Origin: Saprospiraceae bacterium | GTDB lineage: Bacteria > Bacteroidota > Bacteroidia > Chitinophagales > Saprospiraceae | Reading direction: 5' to 3' | Length of the DNA: 64,000 nucleotides | Assembly (NCBI GenBank): GCA_958295895.1 | Contig: CATQHI010000014.1 | Coordinates: forward strand, 1-64,000 | Shown: in pieces, positions 53,979 through 62,619 of the stretch | How the letters are laid out: every line of letters begins with the position of its first letter | Position numbering within the stretch: position 1 is the stretch's first letter | Notes under the pieces: generated by a model | Told to the model about the DNA's origin: nothing | Databases searched by the model: none | What the model saw: the letters and a program-made list of their open reading frames with translations, nothing else | Position numbers and translations under genes: made by a program

Positions 53979-55250
53979 TCAGACCCCCGCCCCGCCCACC
54001 ACCACCTCCCAATCCAACTCCGGCCGCAAATACCGCCCCGCCAGCTCCCGCACCTCCCCCGCCGTAATGCCCCGGATCGTCTCATCCAAGCGCTGCAGGT
54101 GCCCCACCGGATCGTACGCCTTAATGATCGCCGAGCGGTAGCGCCCACTCACCGCCAGCGGTCCGTCTAGGTCCATGACTAGGCCGCCGATCAGGTAGGC
54201 GCGCACCATATCGAGCTCGCGGGCGGGCACCAGGTCCTGCCGCAATTTGTCCATCTCAGTAAGGATCTCACGGCGCACCTCGGCGACGTTTTCATTGGCT
54301 ACGTCAGCGGCGATGCCGAAGGTGCCGTCGAAACGGTAGGTATCCAGATCGGAGTCGATACCGTAGGTGAAGCCCTTCTCCTCGCGGATGTTGCGCATGA
54401 GCCGGCTGCCGTAGTAGCCCCCCAGGATCGTCTCCAGCACGCACAGCCCCGGATAGTCCGGATCGGTAATCTTGAAGCCGCGGCGGCCCCGGCGGATCAT
54501 CGTCTGCTGCGCCCGCGGCCGGTGCAGTTGCAGTACCCGGGGCTCGGAGGTAGTGACGCGGTAGGCAGGCTCGGCGGCTCGCGTACCAGTAGATAGCTGA
54601 CCGAAGGTCGCCTCTAGCAGCCGTTCTACCTCTTCACTCAGCTGACCGACCACCCGCAGCGTAGCATTCGCAGCACCATAGTACTGCCGGTAGTGGTGCC
54701 GGATGTCGTCCAGTGTCAGTGCCTCGTACTCTTCCTTCGTCCCCCCGTATCCGTAGGGATTGTCCTTCCCGAAAGCGGCCTCGGAGAGCATCCGGTAGGC
54801 CAGGGTGTCCGGATCCTGAAGATCCTCGCGTAGCTGTTGCTTACTGCGCTTGATGTAGCGTTTCAGTTCCTTAGCGGGGAAGGTAGGGGCGGCCACGACC
54901 TCGGCCATAGCGGGCAGGAGGCGGGCGGCGTGCTTGGTGATGGTGGCCAGACTCAGATTTGCCGTGTCGTAATCTTCCGGCGTATGTAGCGCCGTACCGT
55001 ACTGTTCGAACAAGGACTCCAGCGCGGTAGCCGAGTAACTCGCACTCCCCTCCGTAAGCAGTGCATTCGTAGCGGCCGCTAGTAGCGGCTGAGCCTCGTA
55101 GGGCCGGCCGGCGCGCCAGATCAGCTCCACGGTCAGAATGGGCGCCTGGGTGACGTGAATGGCTACTACGCGTAGGCCGTTACTCAGTGTCCACTCCTGC
55201 GCGGGCGCCAGCCCGGGCACCTTAGGTATATGTACGCTTGGTGCAAGCAC
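53979..55250 (-). CDS. M16 peptidase-like protein, zinc motif absent
   Basis: 423 aa from GTG 55250; no signal peptide, so probably cytoplasmic. M16 fold signs: WTLSNGLRVVAIHVTQAPILTVELIWRAGRPYE and REEKGFTYGIDSDLDTYRFDGTFGI. At the HxxEH site stands PLLAAATNALLTEGSAS, so it lacks zinc ligands and is likely a non-catalytic partner. No active M16 gene is next to it. Confidence 0.88.
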   Translation of the reverse strand: MLAPSVHIPKVPGLAPAQEWTLSNGLRVVAIHVTQAPILTVELIWRAGRPYEAQPLLAAATNALLTEGSASYSATALESLFEQYGTALHTPEDYDTANLSLATITKHAARLLPAMAEVVAAPTFPAKELKRYIKRSKQQLREDLQDPDTLAYRMLSEAAFGKDNPYGYGGTKEEYEALTLDDIRHHYRQYYGAANATLRVVGQLSEEVERLLEATFGQLSTGTRAAEPAYRVTTSEPRVLQLHRPRAQQTMIRRGRRGFKITDPDYPGLCVLETILGGYYGSRLMRNIREEKGFTYGIDSDLDTYRFDGTFGIAADVANENVAEVRREILTEMDKLRQDLVPARELDMVRAYLIGGLVMDLDGPLAVSGRYRSAIIKAYDPVGHLQRLDETIRGITAGEVRELAGRYLRPELDWEVVVGGAGV

Positions 55251-55277
55251 GATTAAAGTGTGTGAACCCTCCCAACG

Positions 55278-56397
55278 CTAGTTAGACAACATCACCGGCA
55301 TCACCAGCATCATAATATCCTCCCCGCTCTCCTGCTCGGTAGGCACCAGGATACCGGCCCGCGTAGCCGTACTCATCTCCAGTTTCACCTCCTCGCCTTC
55401 CAGCACATTTAGCATCTCGACGAGAAACTTGGCATTGAAGCCGATCTGTAGCGGCTCCCCCTCGTAACTACAGCTCAGTTGCTCGGTAGCCTCGTTGCTG
55501 AAGTCGAGGTCCTGCGCACTCACCGTCAGGCTACCGTCGGCGATGTTGAGGATCACCTGATTGGTGGTCTTGTTGGCGTAGATCACAATCCGCTTCAGGC
55601 TGTTTTGGAAGTCGGAGCGGCTTACTGTCAGCACGTTGGGATTATCGGCCGGGATTACGGCGTTGTAGTCCGGGTAGCGGGCGTCGATCAGGCGACAGGC
55701 TAGCTTGGTGTCGCCGTACTCGAAAAAGGCGTTGGATTTATCGAAGCTCACCTTCACCGTGACGTCGGAGTGCGGCAGGGCCCCCTTGAGCAGGTTCAGC
55801 GCCTTCTTCGGGATGATGAAGCTACTCGTCAGCTCCCCCCTCCACGTCGTTAAGGCTGTACTTTACTAGTTTGTGGGCATCGGTAGCGACCATGACCAGT
55901 TTCGAGAAGTCGACCTGGAAGTACACCCCCGTCATGGCCGGCCGCAGCTCATCGGTCGAGGTAGCGAAGAGCGTCTTGTTGATACCCTCCAGCAGGCTGG
56001 CCGCCGTCACGCTAATCTCATCGGCCTCGCTCGGCGTCGGGATGTCGGGATAGTCCCCCCCGGGCTCCCCGGCCAGTTTATACTTTCCGTAGGCAGAGGT
56101 GATGGAAATACCGTAGTTATCCTCGTTCACGTCGAAGGTGATCGGCTGCTGCGGCAGAGCTTTGAGCGTATCGATCAGAATGCGGGCGGGCACGGCCACT
56201 TGTCCGTCACCATCGGCATTGACTTCCAGGCTCGTCACCACGCTGGTTTCCAGGTCCGTAGCGGCAATCTCAAGGGTCTTACCCGTGATCGTAAACAAGA
56301 AATCTTCCAGGATCGGCAGCACCGGATTTGAGGCGATGGCGCCCCCGGCAAGCTGTAATTTCTTCTGCAGGTCAGCGCTCGAAACGGAAAATTTCAT
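55278..56397 (-). CDS. dnaN: DNA polymerase III beta subunit (sliding clamp), one frameshift
   Basis: From ATG 56397 (MKFSVSSADLQKKLQLAGGAIASNPVLPILEDFLF). The frame runs to NDVEG, then a C run of six (55835-55840) shifts it; five would read VEGELTSSFIIPKKALNLLKGALPHSDVTVKVSFDKSNAFFEYGD and on to the end MMLVMPVMLSN, a normal clamp of 372 aa with three clamp folds. dnaN is essential and single-copy, so the break is almost surely a sequence error. Annotated as a gene, not a pseudogene. Confidence 0.93.
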
Positions 56398-56470
56398 AGT
56401 GGTGGTGGCTTTGGGCAAACATAGGGAATTAGTGGGGTAGTAGGGTAGTTCTGTAGTAGGTAGTTCGGTA

Positions 56471-56490
56471 GGGGGCGGGGCCGCAGGTGC
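56471..56490 (+). repeat. Dispersed GC-rich motif between the TonB receptor gene and dnaN
   Basis: GGGGGCGGGGCCGCAGGTGC, forward on the plus strand, one of the best matches to the consensus; 74 bp upstream of the dnaN start. Confidence 0.75.
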
Positions 56491-56494
56491 GGTG

Positions 56495-59113
56495 CTAATT
56501 CGAACCGGGCCGCCAACGTAGACCCGCCACCCCCCAGATGCCGTACTGCGTTTTAGAGAGTAGCAGGGAGTCGTCCTGGTCGGGCTTACCGATGTAGCGC
56601 TCGGCGCGGTGGTCGGTGGCATTATTGAGGCGCAGGTAGGCCGAGATGCCCTTGAAGAGCTCGTAGTCGGCGGCCAGGTCGAGGGAGATGACGGCGTTGA
56701 TCCAGACGGGCTGCCCATCCTGCAGCAGGTCGAGGGTGGAGCTGCGGTAGTTGCCGGCGATGACGAGGTTGAGGCGATTGCGGGGGTTGGAGTAGACAAA
56801 GCTCAGGTTGGCCGAGCGGCGGGGGGCCTGGGCCAGGGCGTTTCCCTCACTGCTATCACCGTCGAGTTTGTAGCTATTGAAATTTACGTTGCCGTTCACG
56901 TTCAGGATGCGCAGCTTGGCGTTGAGGAAGGCGAGACTCTGGTAAAAGCCGAGCTCCAGGCCAAGGAGACGGGCATCGGCAGTGTTGGCGATGGAGTAGC
57001 CCAGGGAGGGCTGGCCGTTTACGAAGGCAAATTGGGCCTCCCGCACGGTGGGGTCAGTCAGATACTTGGCGTAGGCGCTGACGCTGATGAGCCCGTCGTA
57101 CCTACCGTAGCGCTCGTAGGTCAAATCGAGATTGCGGCTATAGGTGGGTCGTACCTCCGGATTGTCGAGCGAGAAAACGTCGAGCCGTGCCTGCCGCCGC
57201 TCGCTGAAGGCCTGTACCGGGACTACGGTGGCGTAGGGCACCCGAGCAATGGCATCGTAGTAGGAGAACCGGAGCTGGTGGTCGCGCTTCAGCCGGTAGG
57301 TAACGTTGAGGCTCGGAAAGAGGTCGTTGTAGGTGGTGGAGTCGGCCTGCTGACTCCGCTGTAGGGTGTAGTCCAGATCGGTGTATTCGTACCGTAGGCC
57401 GAGCGAGGTCGTGAGCTTCGAGGTCCAGTTGGCTAGGAACATGAGGTAGCCGGCCGCGATCTTTTCGGAGGCGTAGTAGTTAGGTCCGGCGCTCAGGTCG
57501 GGGCGTTCGTCGATCAGCGGCTCGGTACTCAGATCGGGAAATTCGGTTGGTCCTATGGTGCTTCCCCCGCCCTGTACACTTGCGTAGAACTCCTGATAGG
57601 TGCGCTCCTTGATGCGGTAGCGGGCCCCGGCGCGCAGGAAGCTGCTCCGGTTAGCGGTCAGAAAGCGCGTCAGGTTGATGCCACCGATGGCGATGTCCTC
57701 CTCTAGATCAAGGTTGAGTTGCTCGGCGAAGTTGCGGAACTTAGGGTCGTTGGGAAACTGAGTGTCGGTGGGCAGCAGGTCCCGAAACTCCGCATCGGTC
57801 AACTGCTGCTTGTCGCCGAACGTGATGCCATTGAATACCCGCTGGCGGTCCTTCACCCGCTCACTCGTACTGGCGAAACTGAGAGCGTAGGTTAACTGCG
57901 TCTGCTTGAAGTTATTCTCTACCTCCAGCGCTACCATATTGAGACGGCGCTCTTCCTTCCAGCGGCTACTAATGCGGTCCTCGAGGAAGGTCTCTCCGTT
58001 ACCGCGGTTAAAGTTGGCCTCCCGGGTCATCACCTCCTCGTCGTTGGCGCTGTAGTTATAGCTCAGGCGCATCCGGTTGTAGATACTGGGGCGAAGCTCC
58101 ACCGCACCGATCAGGCCGAGCTTCGTGGTCATGCGGTCGGTGTCGATGGGGCGCACGCGGCTGATCGCACGGCCGGTGGTACCGTTGGGCCCGTAGTCGA
58201 ACCGCTGGGTCCGGTTGCCGCGGTTGTGGCGGAAGTAGCTGCCCCCCAGAAGTCCATACACCGATTCCTCGCTGAGCTCACTATTCAGCACCGCCGCTGC
58301 CTGGGTGATACTCGACGACTGCCCCGGAATTTGATCGAAGCCAAAGTTGCTGCCCCCGCCGGCCTGCAGCAGCACCTCGGCGCGCTCCTCCGGCTGGCGG
58401 ATGCGGAAATCGACCGTGCCGCCGATCGCATCCCCGTCCATATCCGCACTGCGGGCCTTGATGACGCGTACCTCCTCCACCAGGTTAGACTGGATGATAT
58501 CGAGGCTCCCGGCCCGGTCGGCCTCGGGCTGTACGGCGGGTAGGCGCTGCCCGTTGAGGGAGATGGCCGTGTACTGCTCCGGTAGCCCCCGCACCTGTAC
58601 CAGCTCGCCCTCCCCCCGGTTGCGCGTGATGGTCACGCCGGGCATACGCTGGACGGTCTCGGCCAGAGTGATATCTGGATATTTGTTGAACAGCTCGGAA
58701 TGAATGATGGTCTGGGGCACGGTCGCCGACTGCTGCACCCGCAGGGCCTGGGCCTGCCCGGAGGCCCGCCTACCGTAAACGATCACCTCCCCGGTGGTCA
58801 TGAAGCTCTCCCGCATGACGATATCTACCTCCAACTCGCGGTCGGTGGTAGAGACCACCACTACCGTATCGAAATTCTCAAAGCCCAGGTAGGTCGCCAG
58901 TAGCCGGATGCGACCGGGGGGTACTTCCAACTGGTAGTGCCCCTCCAGATCGCTGCTGGCCCCGATTACGGACCCCACTACCCGTACCGAGGCCCCGATG
59001 AGGGTATCGCCTCCGGGTCCGGTAACGGTACCCATGATCTCCGCCTCCTGGGCCTGAAGGGTGAACGAACAACAAACAGCAGCAAGAATAAAGACGAACA
59101 GGTGGTACCGCAT
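56495..59113 (-). CDS. TonB-dependent outer-membrane receptor
   Basis: 872 aa. Signal peptide (MRYHLFVFILAAVCCSFTLQAQ), carboxypeptidase-regulatory-like domain (IMGTVTGPGGDTLIGASVRVVGS..., residues 25-110), plug (TIIHSELFNKYPDITLAETVQRMPGVTITRNRGEGELVQVRGLPEQYTAISLNGQRLP...GGTVDFRIRQPE) and a long beta-barrel. It resembles the FecA/CirA-like receptors for siderophore or glycan uptake. No SusD-type gene is adjacent, so no PUL is assigned. Confidence 0.93.
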   Translation of the reverse strand: MRYHLFVFILAAVCCSFTLQAQEAEIMGTVTGPGGDTLIGASVRVVGSVIGASSDLEGHYQLEVPPGRIRLLATYLGFENFDTVVVVSTTDRELEVDIVMRESFMTTGEVIVYGRRASGQAQALRVQQSATVPQTIIHSELFNKYPDITLAETVQRMPGVTITRNRGEGELVQVRGLPEQYTAISLNGQRLPAVQPEADRAGSLDIIQSNLVEEVRVIKARSADMDGDAIGGTVDFRIRQPEERAEVLLQAGGGSNFGFDQIPGQSSSITQAAAVLNSELSEESVYGLLGGSYFRHNRGNRTQRFDYGPNGTTGRAISRVRPIDTDRMTTKLGLIGAVELRPSIYNRMRLSYNYSANDEEVMTREANFNRGNGETFLEDRISSRWKEERRLNMVALEVENNFKQTQLTYALSFASTSERVKDRQRVFNGITFGDKQQLTDAEFRDLLPTDTQFPNDPKFRNFAEQLNLDLEEDIAIGGINLTRFLTANRSSFLRAGARYRIKERTYQEFYASVQGGGSTIGPTEFPDLSTEPLIDERPDLSAGPNYYASEKIAAGYLMFLANWTSKLTTSLGLRYEYTDLDYTLQRSQQADSTTYNDLFPSLNVTYRLKRDHQLRFSYYDAIARVPYATVVPVQAFSERRQARLDVFSLDNPEVRPTYSRNLDLTYERYGRYDGLISVSAYAKYLTDPTVREAQFAFVNGQPSLGYSIANTADARLLGLELGFYQSLAFLNAKLRILNVNGNVNFNSYKLDGDSSEGNALAQAPRRSANLSFVYSNPRNRLNLVIAGNYRSSTLDLLQDGQPVWINAVISLDLAADYELFKGISAYLRLNNATDHRAERYIGKPDQDDSLLLSKTQYGIWGVAGLRWRPGSN

Positions 59114-59135
59114 ACGGACTAAAGCGAGCCGTAGC

Positions 59136-59167
59136 TTGGGTTTGTTTACGTTAAGTGCTATATTTTG
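59136..59167 (+). promoter_or_regulatory. Possible promoter of the dehydrogenase gene
   Basis: TTG (59136) and TATATTTTG (59159-59167) with 20 bases between, near the Bacteroidota TTG-N17-23-TAnnTTTG pattern; the box has one extra T. It is 22 bp before the ATG. Confidence 0.3.
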
Positions 59168-59188
59168 CAGCGCCTAAACCCGCTTTGC

Positions 59189-60130
59189 ATGCCCGCCGCC
59201 CCGACCATCGTTTTCCTCGACGCCGGCACCGTCGACGACCTACCCGCCTTCGAAAAATTCCGGGAGCTGGGCGATTTTACCGCCTACGCCCGCACCACTC
59301 CCACGGAGCTAATCGAGCGCGCCACCGGAGCCGAGGTACTCATCACCAATAAAGTACCCCTCACCGCCGAAACCATCGAAAAGCTGCCGAAACTGAAGCT
59401 AATCTGCGTAGCCGCCACCGGCACCAACAACATCGACAAACGCGCCGCTGAGCAGCGCGGCATCCCGGTCCGTAACGTAGCCGGCTATAGCACCGACTCC
59501 GTAGCCCAGCTCACCCTCACGGCCTACTTCACCGTGGCCATGGACCTGCTGCACCTCAACCGCGAGGTCTACAACGGTAATTATTCACGGGCGCAGGACT
59601 TTACCCTCTGGCGGCATCCCTACTACGAGCTCAGCGGCAAGCGCTACGGCATCATCGGCATGGGCACCATCGGCCGGCGGGTCGCGGAGCTGGCTACCGC
59701 CTACGGGGCGGAGGTGGTATACTATAGCGCCCGGGGCCACGACCATGAGGTGCCCTACCCCCGACTGGAGCTCGCCGAATTCCTCGCATCGTGCGATGTA
59801 GTCAGCATCCACTGTGCGCTCACGGATCAGACCCGGGGCCTGCTCGACCTCGAACGGCTACGGCAGATGAAGCCCACCGCCTACCTCATCAACGTCGCCC
59901 GCGGTGGCGTCGTCGTCGAGGCCGACCTCGTCACTGCCCTCAACGAAGGCGCTATTGCCGGAGCGGCCGTAGATGTCTTCACCAAGGAGCCCATTCCGGA
60001 TGATCACTCCTATTTATCGGTCAATAATCAGGAGAAGCTCCTGCTCACCCCCCACGTCGGCTGGGCCAGCGTCGAGGCCCGTACCCGCCTGATCGAGGGC
60101 ATCATGGATAATATTCGCCAGGGATACTAA
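59189..60130 (+). CDS. D-2-hydroxyacid dehydrogenase (glycerate-dehydrogenase-like)
   Basis: 313 aa from ATG 59189 (MPAAPTIVFLDAGTVDDLPAF). NAD-binding loop GIIGMGTIGRRVAEL, catalytic Arg in NVARGG, Glu in FTKEP and His in TPHVGW. Reduces hydroxypyruvate or a related 2-keto acid; specificity is inferred from the family. Six bp before the next gene. Confidence 0.93.
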   Translation: MPAAPTIVFLDAGTVDDLPAFEKFRELGDFTAYARTTPTELIERATGAEVLITNKVPLTAETIEKLPKLKLICVAATGTNNIDKRAAEQRGIPVRNVAGYSTDSVAQLTLTAYFTVAMDLLHLNREVYNGNYSRAQDFTLWRHPYYELSGKRYGIIGMGTIGRRVAELATAYGAEVVYYSARGHDHEVPYPRLELAEFLASCDVVSIHCALTDQTRGLLDLERLRQMKPTAYLINVARGGVVVEADLVTALNEGAIAGAAVDVFTKEPIPDDHSYLSVNNQEKLLLTPHVGWASVEARTRLIEGIMDNIRQGY

Positions 60131-60136
60131 AGAGTC

Positions 60137-62188
60137 ATGCAATTTACGCCGCACCTGCGCGCCGCCGCCCCCCTGTTCTGCCTGCTGTTTGCTGCCCTGC
60201 TGAGTGGCCAGACCGAGCCCGAGCAACTCATCGAGGACGTCATCGCCCAGGATGCCGGCGACGGCGGGGAGTTCACCTTCAATGCTACTTTCGAGCTGCT
60301 GGAGGCCTACGCGGAGCGGCCGCTGGACCTGAATAAAGCCGACGCAGAAACCCTAGCCGCCACCTACCTACTTACGCCCCTACAGCTAGATGCCCTACTG
60401 CGCTACCGCGAGCAGATGAACGGCCTGGTCAGCATCTATGAGCTGCAGGCGGTGCCGGGGCTGGACCTGGAGACGATCCGCCGCATACTGCCCTACGTGA
60501 CCGTGGGCGGGGGGCTGGACGACATCAACGTGCCATTCAAGACCCTACTTACCCAGGGCAACCGCGAACTCTTCCTGCGCGCCAGCCGCCGCCTCGAAAC
60601 CGCCCGCGGCTACGAGGAGCCCGACCCGCGCTACGCCGGCGACCCCTGGCGCACCTACGTAAAGTACCGGCAGCGTTACGGCACCAAGCTCAGCCTGGGA
60701 CTGGTGGCGGAAAAGGACCCCGGCGAGGCCTTCTTTCGCGGCAGTAACCGCCGGCGGGGCTTTGATTTTTACAGTGCACATTTATTCCTGCGGGGCCTTA
60801 ATCGGCAGGTACGGGCCCTGGCGCTGGGGGACTTTTCGGTCAGCTTCGGGCAGGGGCTCATCCTCTACACCGGCTTTGGATTCGGGAAGAGCAGCCTAAC
60901 CACGAGCGTAGCGCGCCGCTCCCCCACCCTACAGCCCTACGCCAGCGTGAACGAGGCGAGCTTTATGCGGGGGGCGGGGGTGACGCTGGCGCTCGGTAGG
61001 CACTTTGAGACTACGGTATTCGGAAGTCGGCGGCCCCGCACGGCCAACATCAGCAGCGACTCCGTCAGCGTGACCTCCCTGAACCTAAGCGGCCTGAACC
61101 GGACGGACAATGAGATTGCCGACCGCAACGCACTGATTCAGCACAGCTACGGGGGGAGTGTGCGCTTTACGCCCAGCGACCGGCTGCAGGTGAGTCTGAA
61201 CGTGCTGGGCGAACGACTCAGTAGACCGTTGCTCCGTACCCCGCGCCCCTACAACCGCTTTTACTTCAACGGGGACCGGCTGCACAACGTGAGTCTGGAC
61301 TACCGCTACCGCTGGCGCAACTTTTCTTTCTTTGGCGAGGTCGCAGGTGCAGGCGGCGGGGGGAAGGCCATGCTGCACGGGCTCAACCTGGGACTGGACC
61401 GGCGGGCGGAGGTAGCCATCGTGTACCGGAAGTACGACCGGGACTATCAGGCGCTGAGCGCGCAGCCCTTCGGCGAGTCGAGCGGGGGCCGCAATGAAGA
61501 GGGTATCTATCTGGGCCTGGAGGTGCGGCCGGCCACCCGCTGGCGCATCAACGCCTACTACGACCTGTGGCGGCACGACTGGCTACGCTTCAACATCGAC
61601 GGGCCGAGCACGGGGCGGGAGTACCGGCTGCGGGTGAACTACACGGTGAAGCGACGGCTGGATGCTTACGCGGAGCTGCGTAGTGAAACCAAGGGTCACG
61701 GTATTTCCGCGCCACCAGGAACAAAAATTGACCCCGTGGTACCGCGCACCCGTTTCCAGGCGCGTTTTCATACGGGCTACAAGCTGACTCCGGCGCTGGA
61801 GTGGCGCAGTCGGCTCGATCTGGGCTACACCGAAGACGAGGCCGAGGGGCGGCAGCGGGGCGTGATGCTGTTTCAGGATCTGCACTACCGGCCGCTGGGT
61901 CCGCTGAGCGTATCGGCGCGGGTGGCCGTGTTCCATACCGATAGCTACGACGTGCGCTTTTATGAGTACGAGAACGGGCTGACGTACAATGCGCGGGTGC
62001 TACCGTACTACAATGAGGGGGGGCGGAGCTTTTTACTACTACGGTATAAGGGGATCCGGAAGTTGACGGTGGAGGCGCGGGTGGCGCAGACGCGGTACTT
62101 CGATGGGCGTACGTTTGGGAGCGGGTTGGAGGCTACGGGGAAGACGTGGCGGACGGAGGTGGGGGGGCAGGTGATCTGGCGGTGGTAA
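60137..62188 (+). CDS. Helix-hairpin-helix protein with outer-membrane-like barrel
   Basis: 683 aa. Signal peptide region (PHLRAAAPLFCLLFAALLSGQ, partly coded by a dispersed-motif copy at 60150-60172); ComEA-like helix-hairpin-helix block (LDLNKADAETLAATYLLTPLQLDALLRYREQMNGLVSIYELQAVPGLDLETIRRILPYV, about residues 55-120); then about 500 residues of beta-strand pattern like an outer-membrane barrel. A second, weak motif copy lies at 61334-61350. The family is common in Bacteroidota; a role in DNA uptake is not shown. Confidence 0.85.
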   Translation: MQFTPHLRAAAPLFCLLFAALLSGQTEPEQLIEDVIAQDAGDGGEFTFNATFELLEAYAERPLDLNKADAETLAATYLLTPLQLDALLRYREQMNGLVSIYELQAVPGLDLETIRRILPYVTVGGGLDDINVPFKTLLTQGNRELFLRASRRLETARGYEEPDPRYAGDPWRTYVKYRQRYGTKLSLGLVAEKDPGEAFFRGSNRRRGFDFYSAHLFLRGLNRQVRALALGDFSVSFGQGLILYTGFGFGKSSLTTSVARRSPTLQPYASVNEASFMRGAGVTLALGRHFETTVFGSRRPRTANISSDSVSVTSLNLSGLNRTDNEIADRNALIQHSYGGSVRFTPSDRLQVSLNVLGERLSRPLLRTPRPYNRFYFNGDRLHNVSLDYRYRWRNFSFFGEVAGAGGGGKAMLHGLNLGLDRRAEVAIVYRKYDRDYQALSAQPFGESSGGRNEEGIYLGLEVRPATRWRINAYYDLWRHDWLRFNIDGPSTGREYRLRVNYTVKRRLDAYAELRSETKGHGISAPPGTKIDPVVPRTRFQARFHTGYKLTPALEWRSRLDLGYTEDEAEGRQRGVMLFQDLHYRPLGPLSVSARVAVFHTDSYDVRFYEYENGLTYNARVLPYYNEGGRSFLLLRYKGIRKLTVEARVAQTRYFDGRTFGSGLEATGKTWRTEVGGQVIWRW

Positions 62189-62194
62189 GGCTCA

Positions 62195-62320
62195 CCACGG
62201 AGCGGCTTTCAGCCTACACGGAGGGTGTCACGGAGTACGCACAGAGGCCGTCGGTATAGGGCGGCATGAGAGCACACAGAGGGGCCAGCGCCTAGCGGCG
62301 CTGGGCGGCGGAATAACCGG
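62195..62320. repeat. Dispersed gap repeat, second copy
   Basis: Contains CACCACGGAG, TACACGGAGGGTGTCACGGAG, GCACAGAGG, and the perfect hairpin CCAGCGCC-tagc-GGCGCTGG (62283-62302) followed by GAATAACCG; related to the 12826-12935 block. Confidence 0.6.
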
Positions 62321-62581
62321 TCAGTCACGCTTGTACTTCTTCCTCAGGTCCGCTAAAGTGATGTACTCGCCACGGTCAATTTGCTCATCGGCAAGCAGAA
62401 GCTCGCGATTGCGTTCGGTGACAGTCTTCGGCTTAGCCCAGGGAGGGGGCACGGTTTCCGTTGAAGCCTCATCAAGTTGCTGGACCATAGCCTGTACGAC
62501 TACACTAACCAGACGTATGAACTCATCACTAGAGGATTCAACCTGCCGCAGCAGCGAAGAACGGATTTGGTCGGCACCCAT
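62321..62581 (-). CDS. Orphan antitoxin-like small protein
   Basis: 86 aa. Acidic, with an ending typical of antitoxin C-termini in Bacteroidota (ELLLADEQIDRGEYITLADLRKKY). No toxin gene follows; the gap downstream is the repeat above. May be a remnant of a lost pair, or a free-standing regulator. Confidence 0.55.
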   Translation of the reverse strand: MGADQIRSSLLRQVESSSDEFIRLVSVVVQAMVQQLDEASTETVPPPWAKPKTVTERNRELLLADEQIDRGEYITLADLRKKYKRD

Positions 62582-62619
62582 GGTACTAGAATTACAGTTA
62601 GCAAACTAATTAAAGATAA

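Noticed and set aside
27991-56490. Dispersed motif as FtsK-orienting (KOPS) or Chi-like polar signal
   Set aside because: Copies are split evenly between strands over one continuous stretch; such signals are strongly one-sided on a replication arm.
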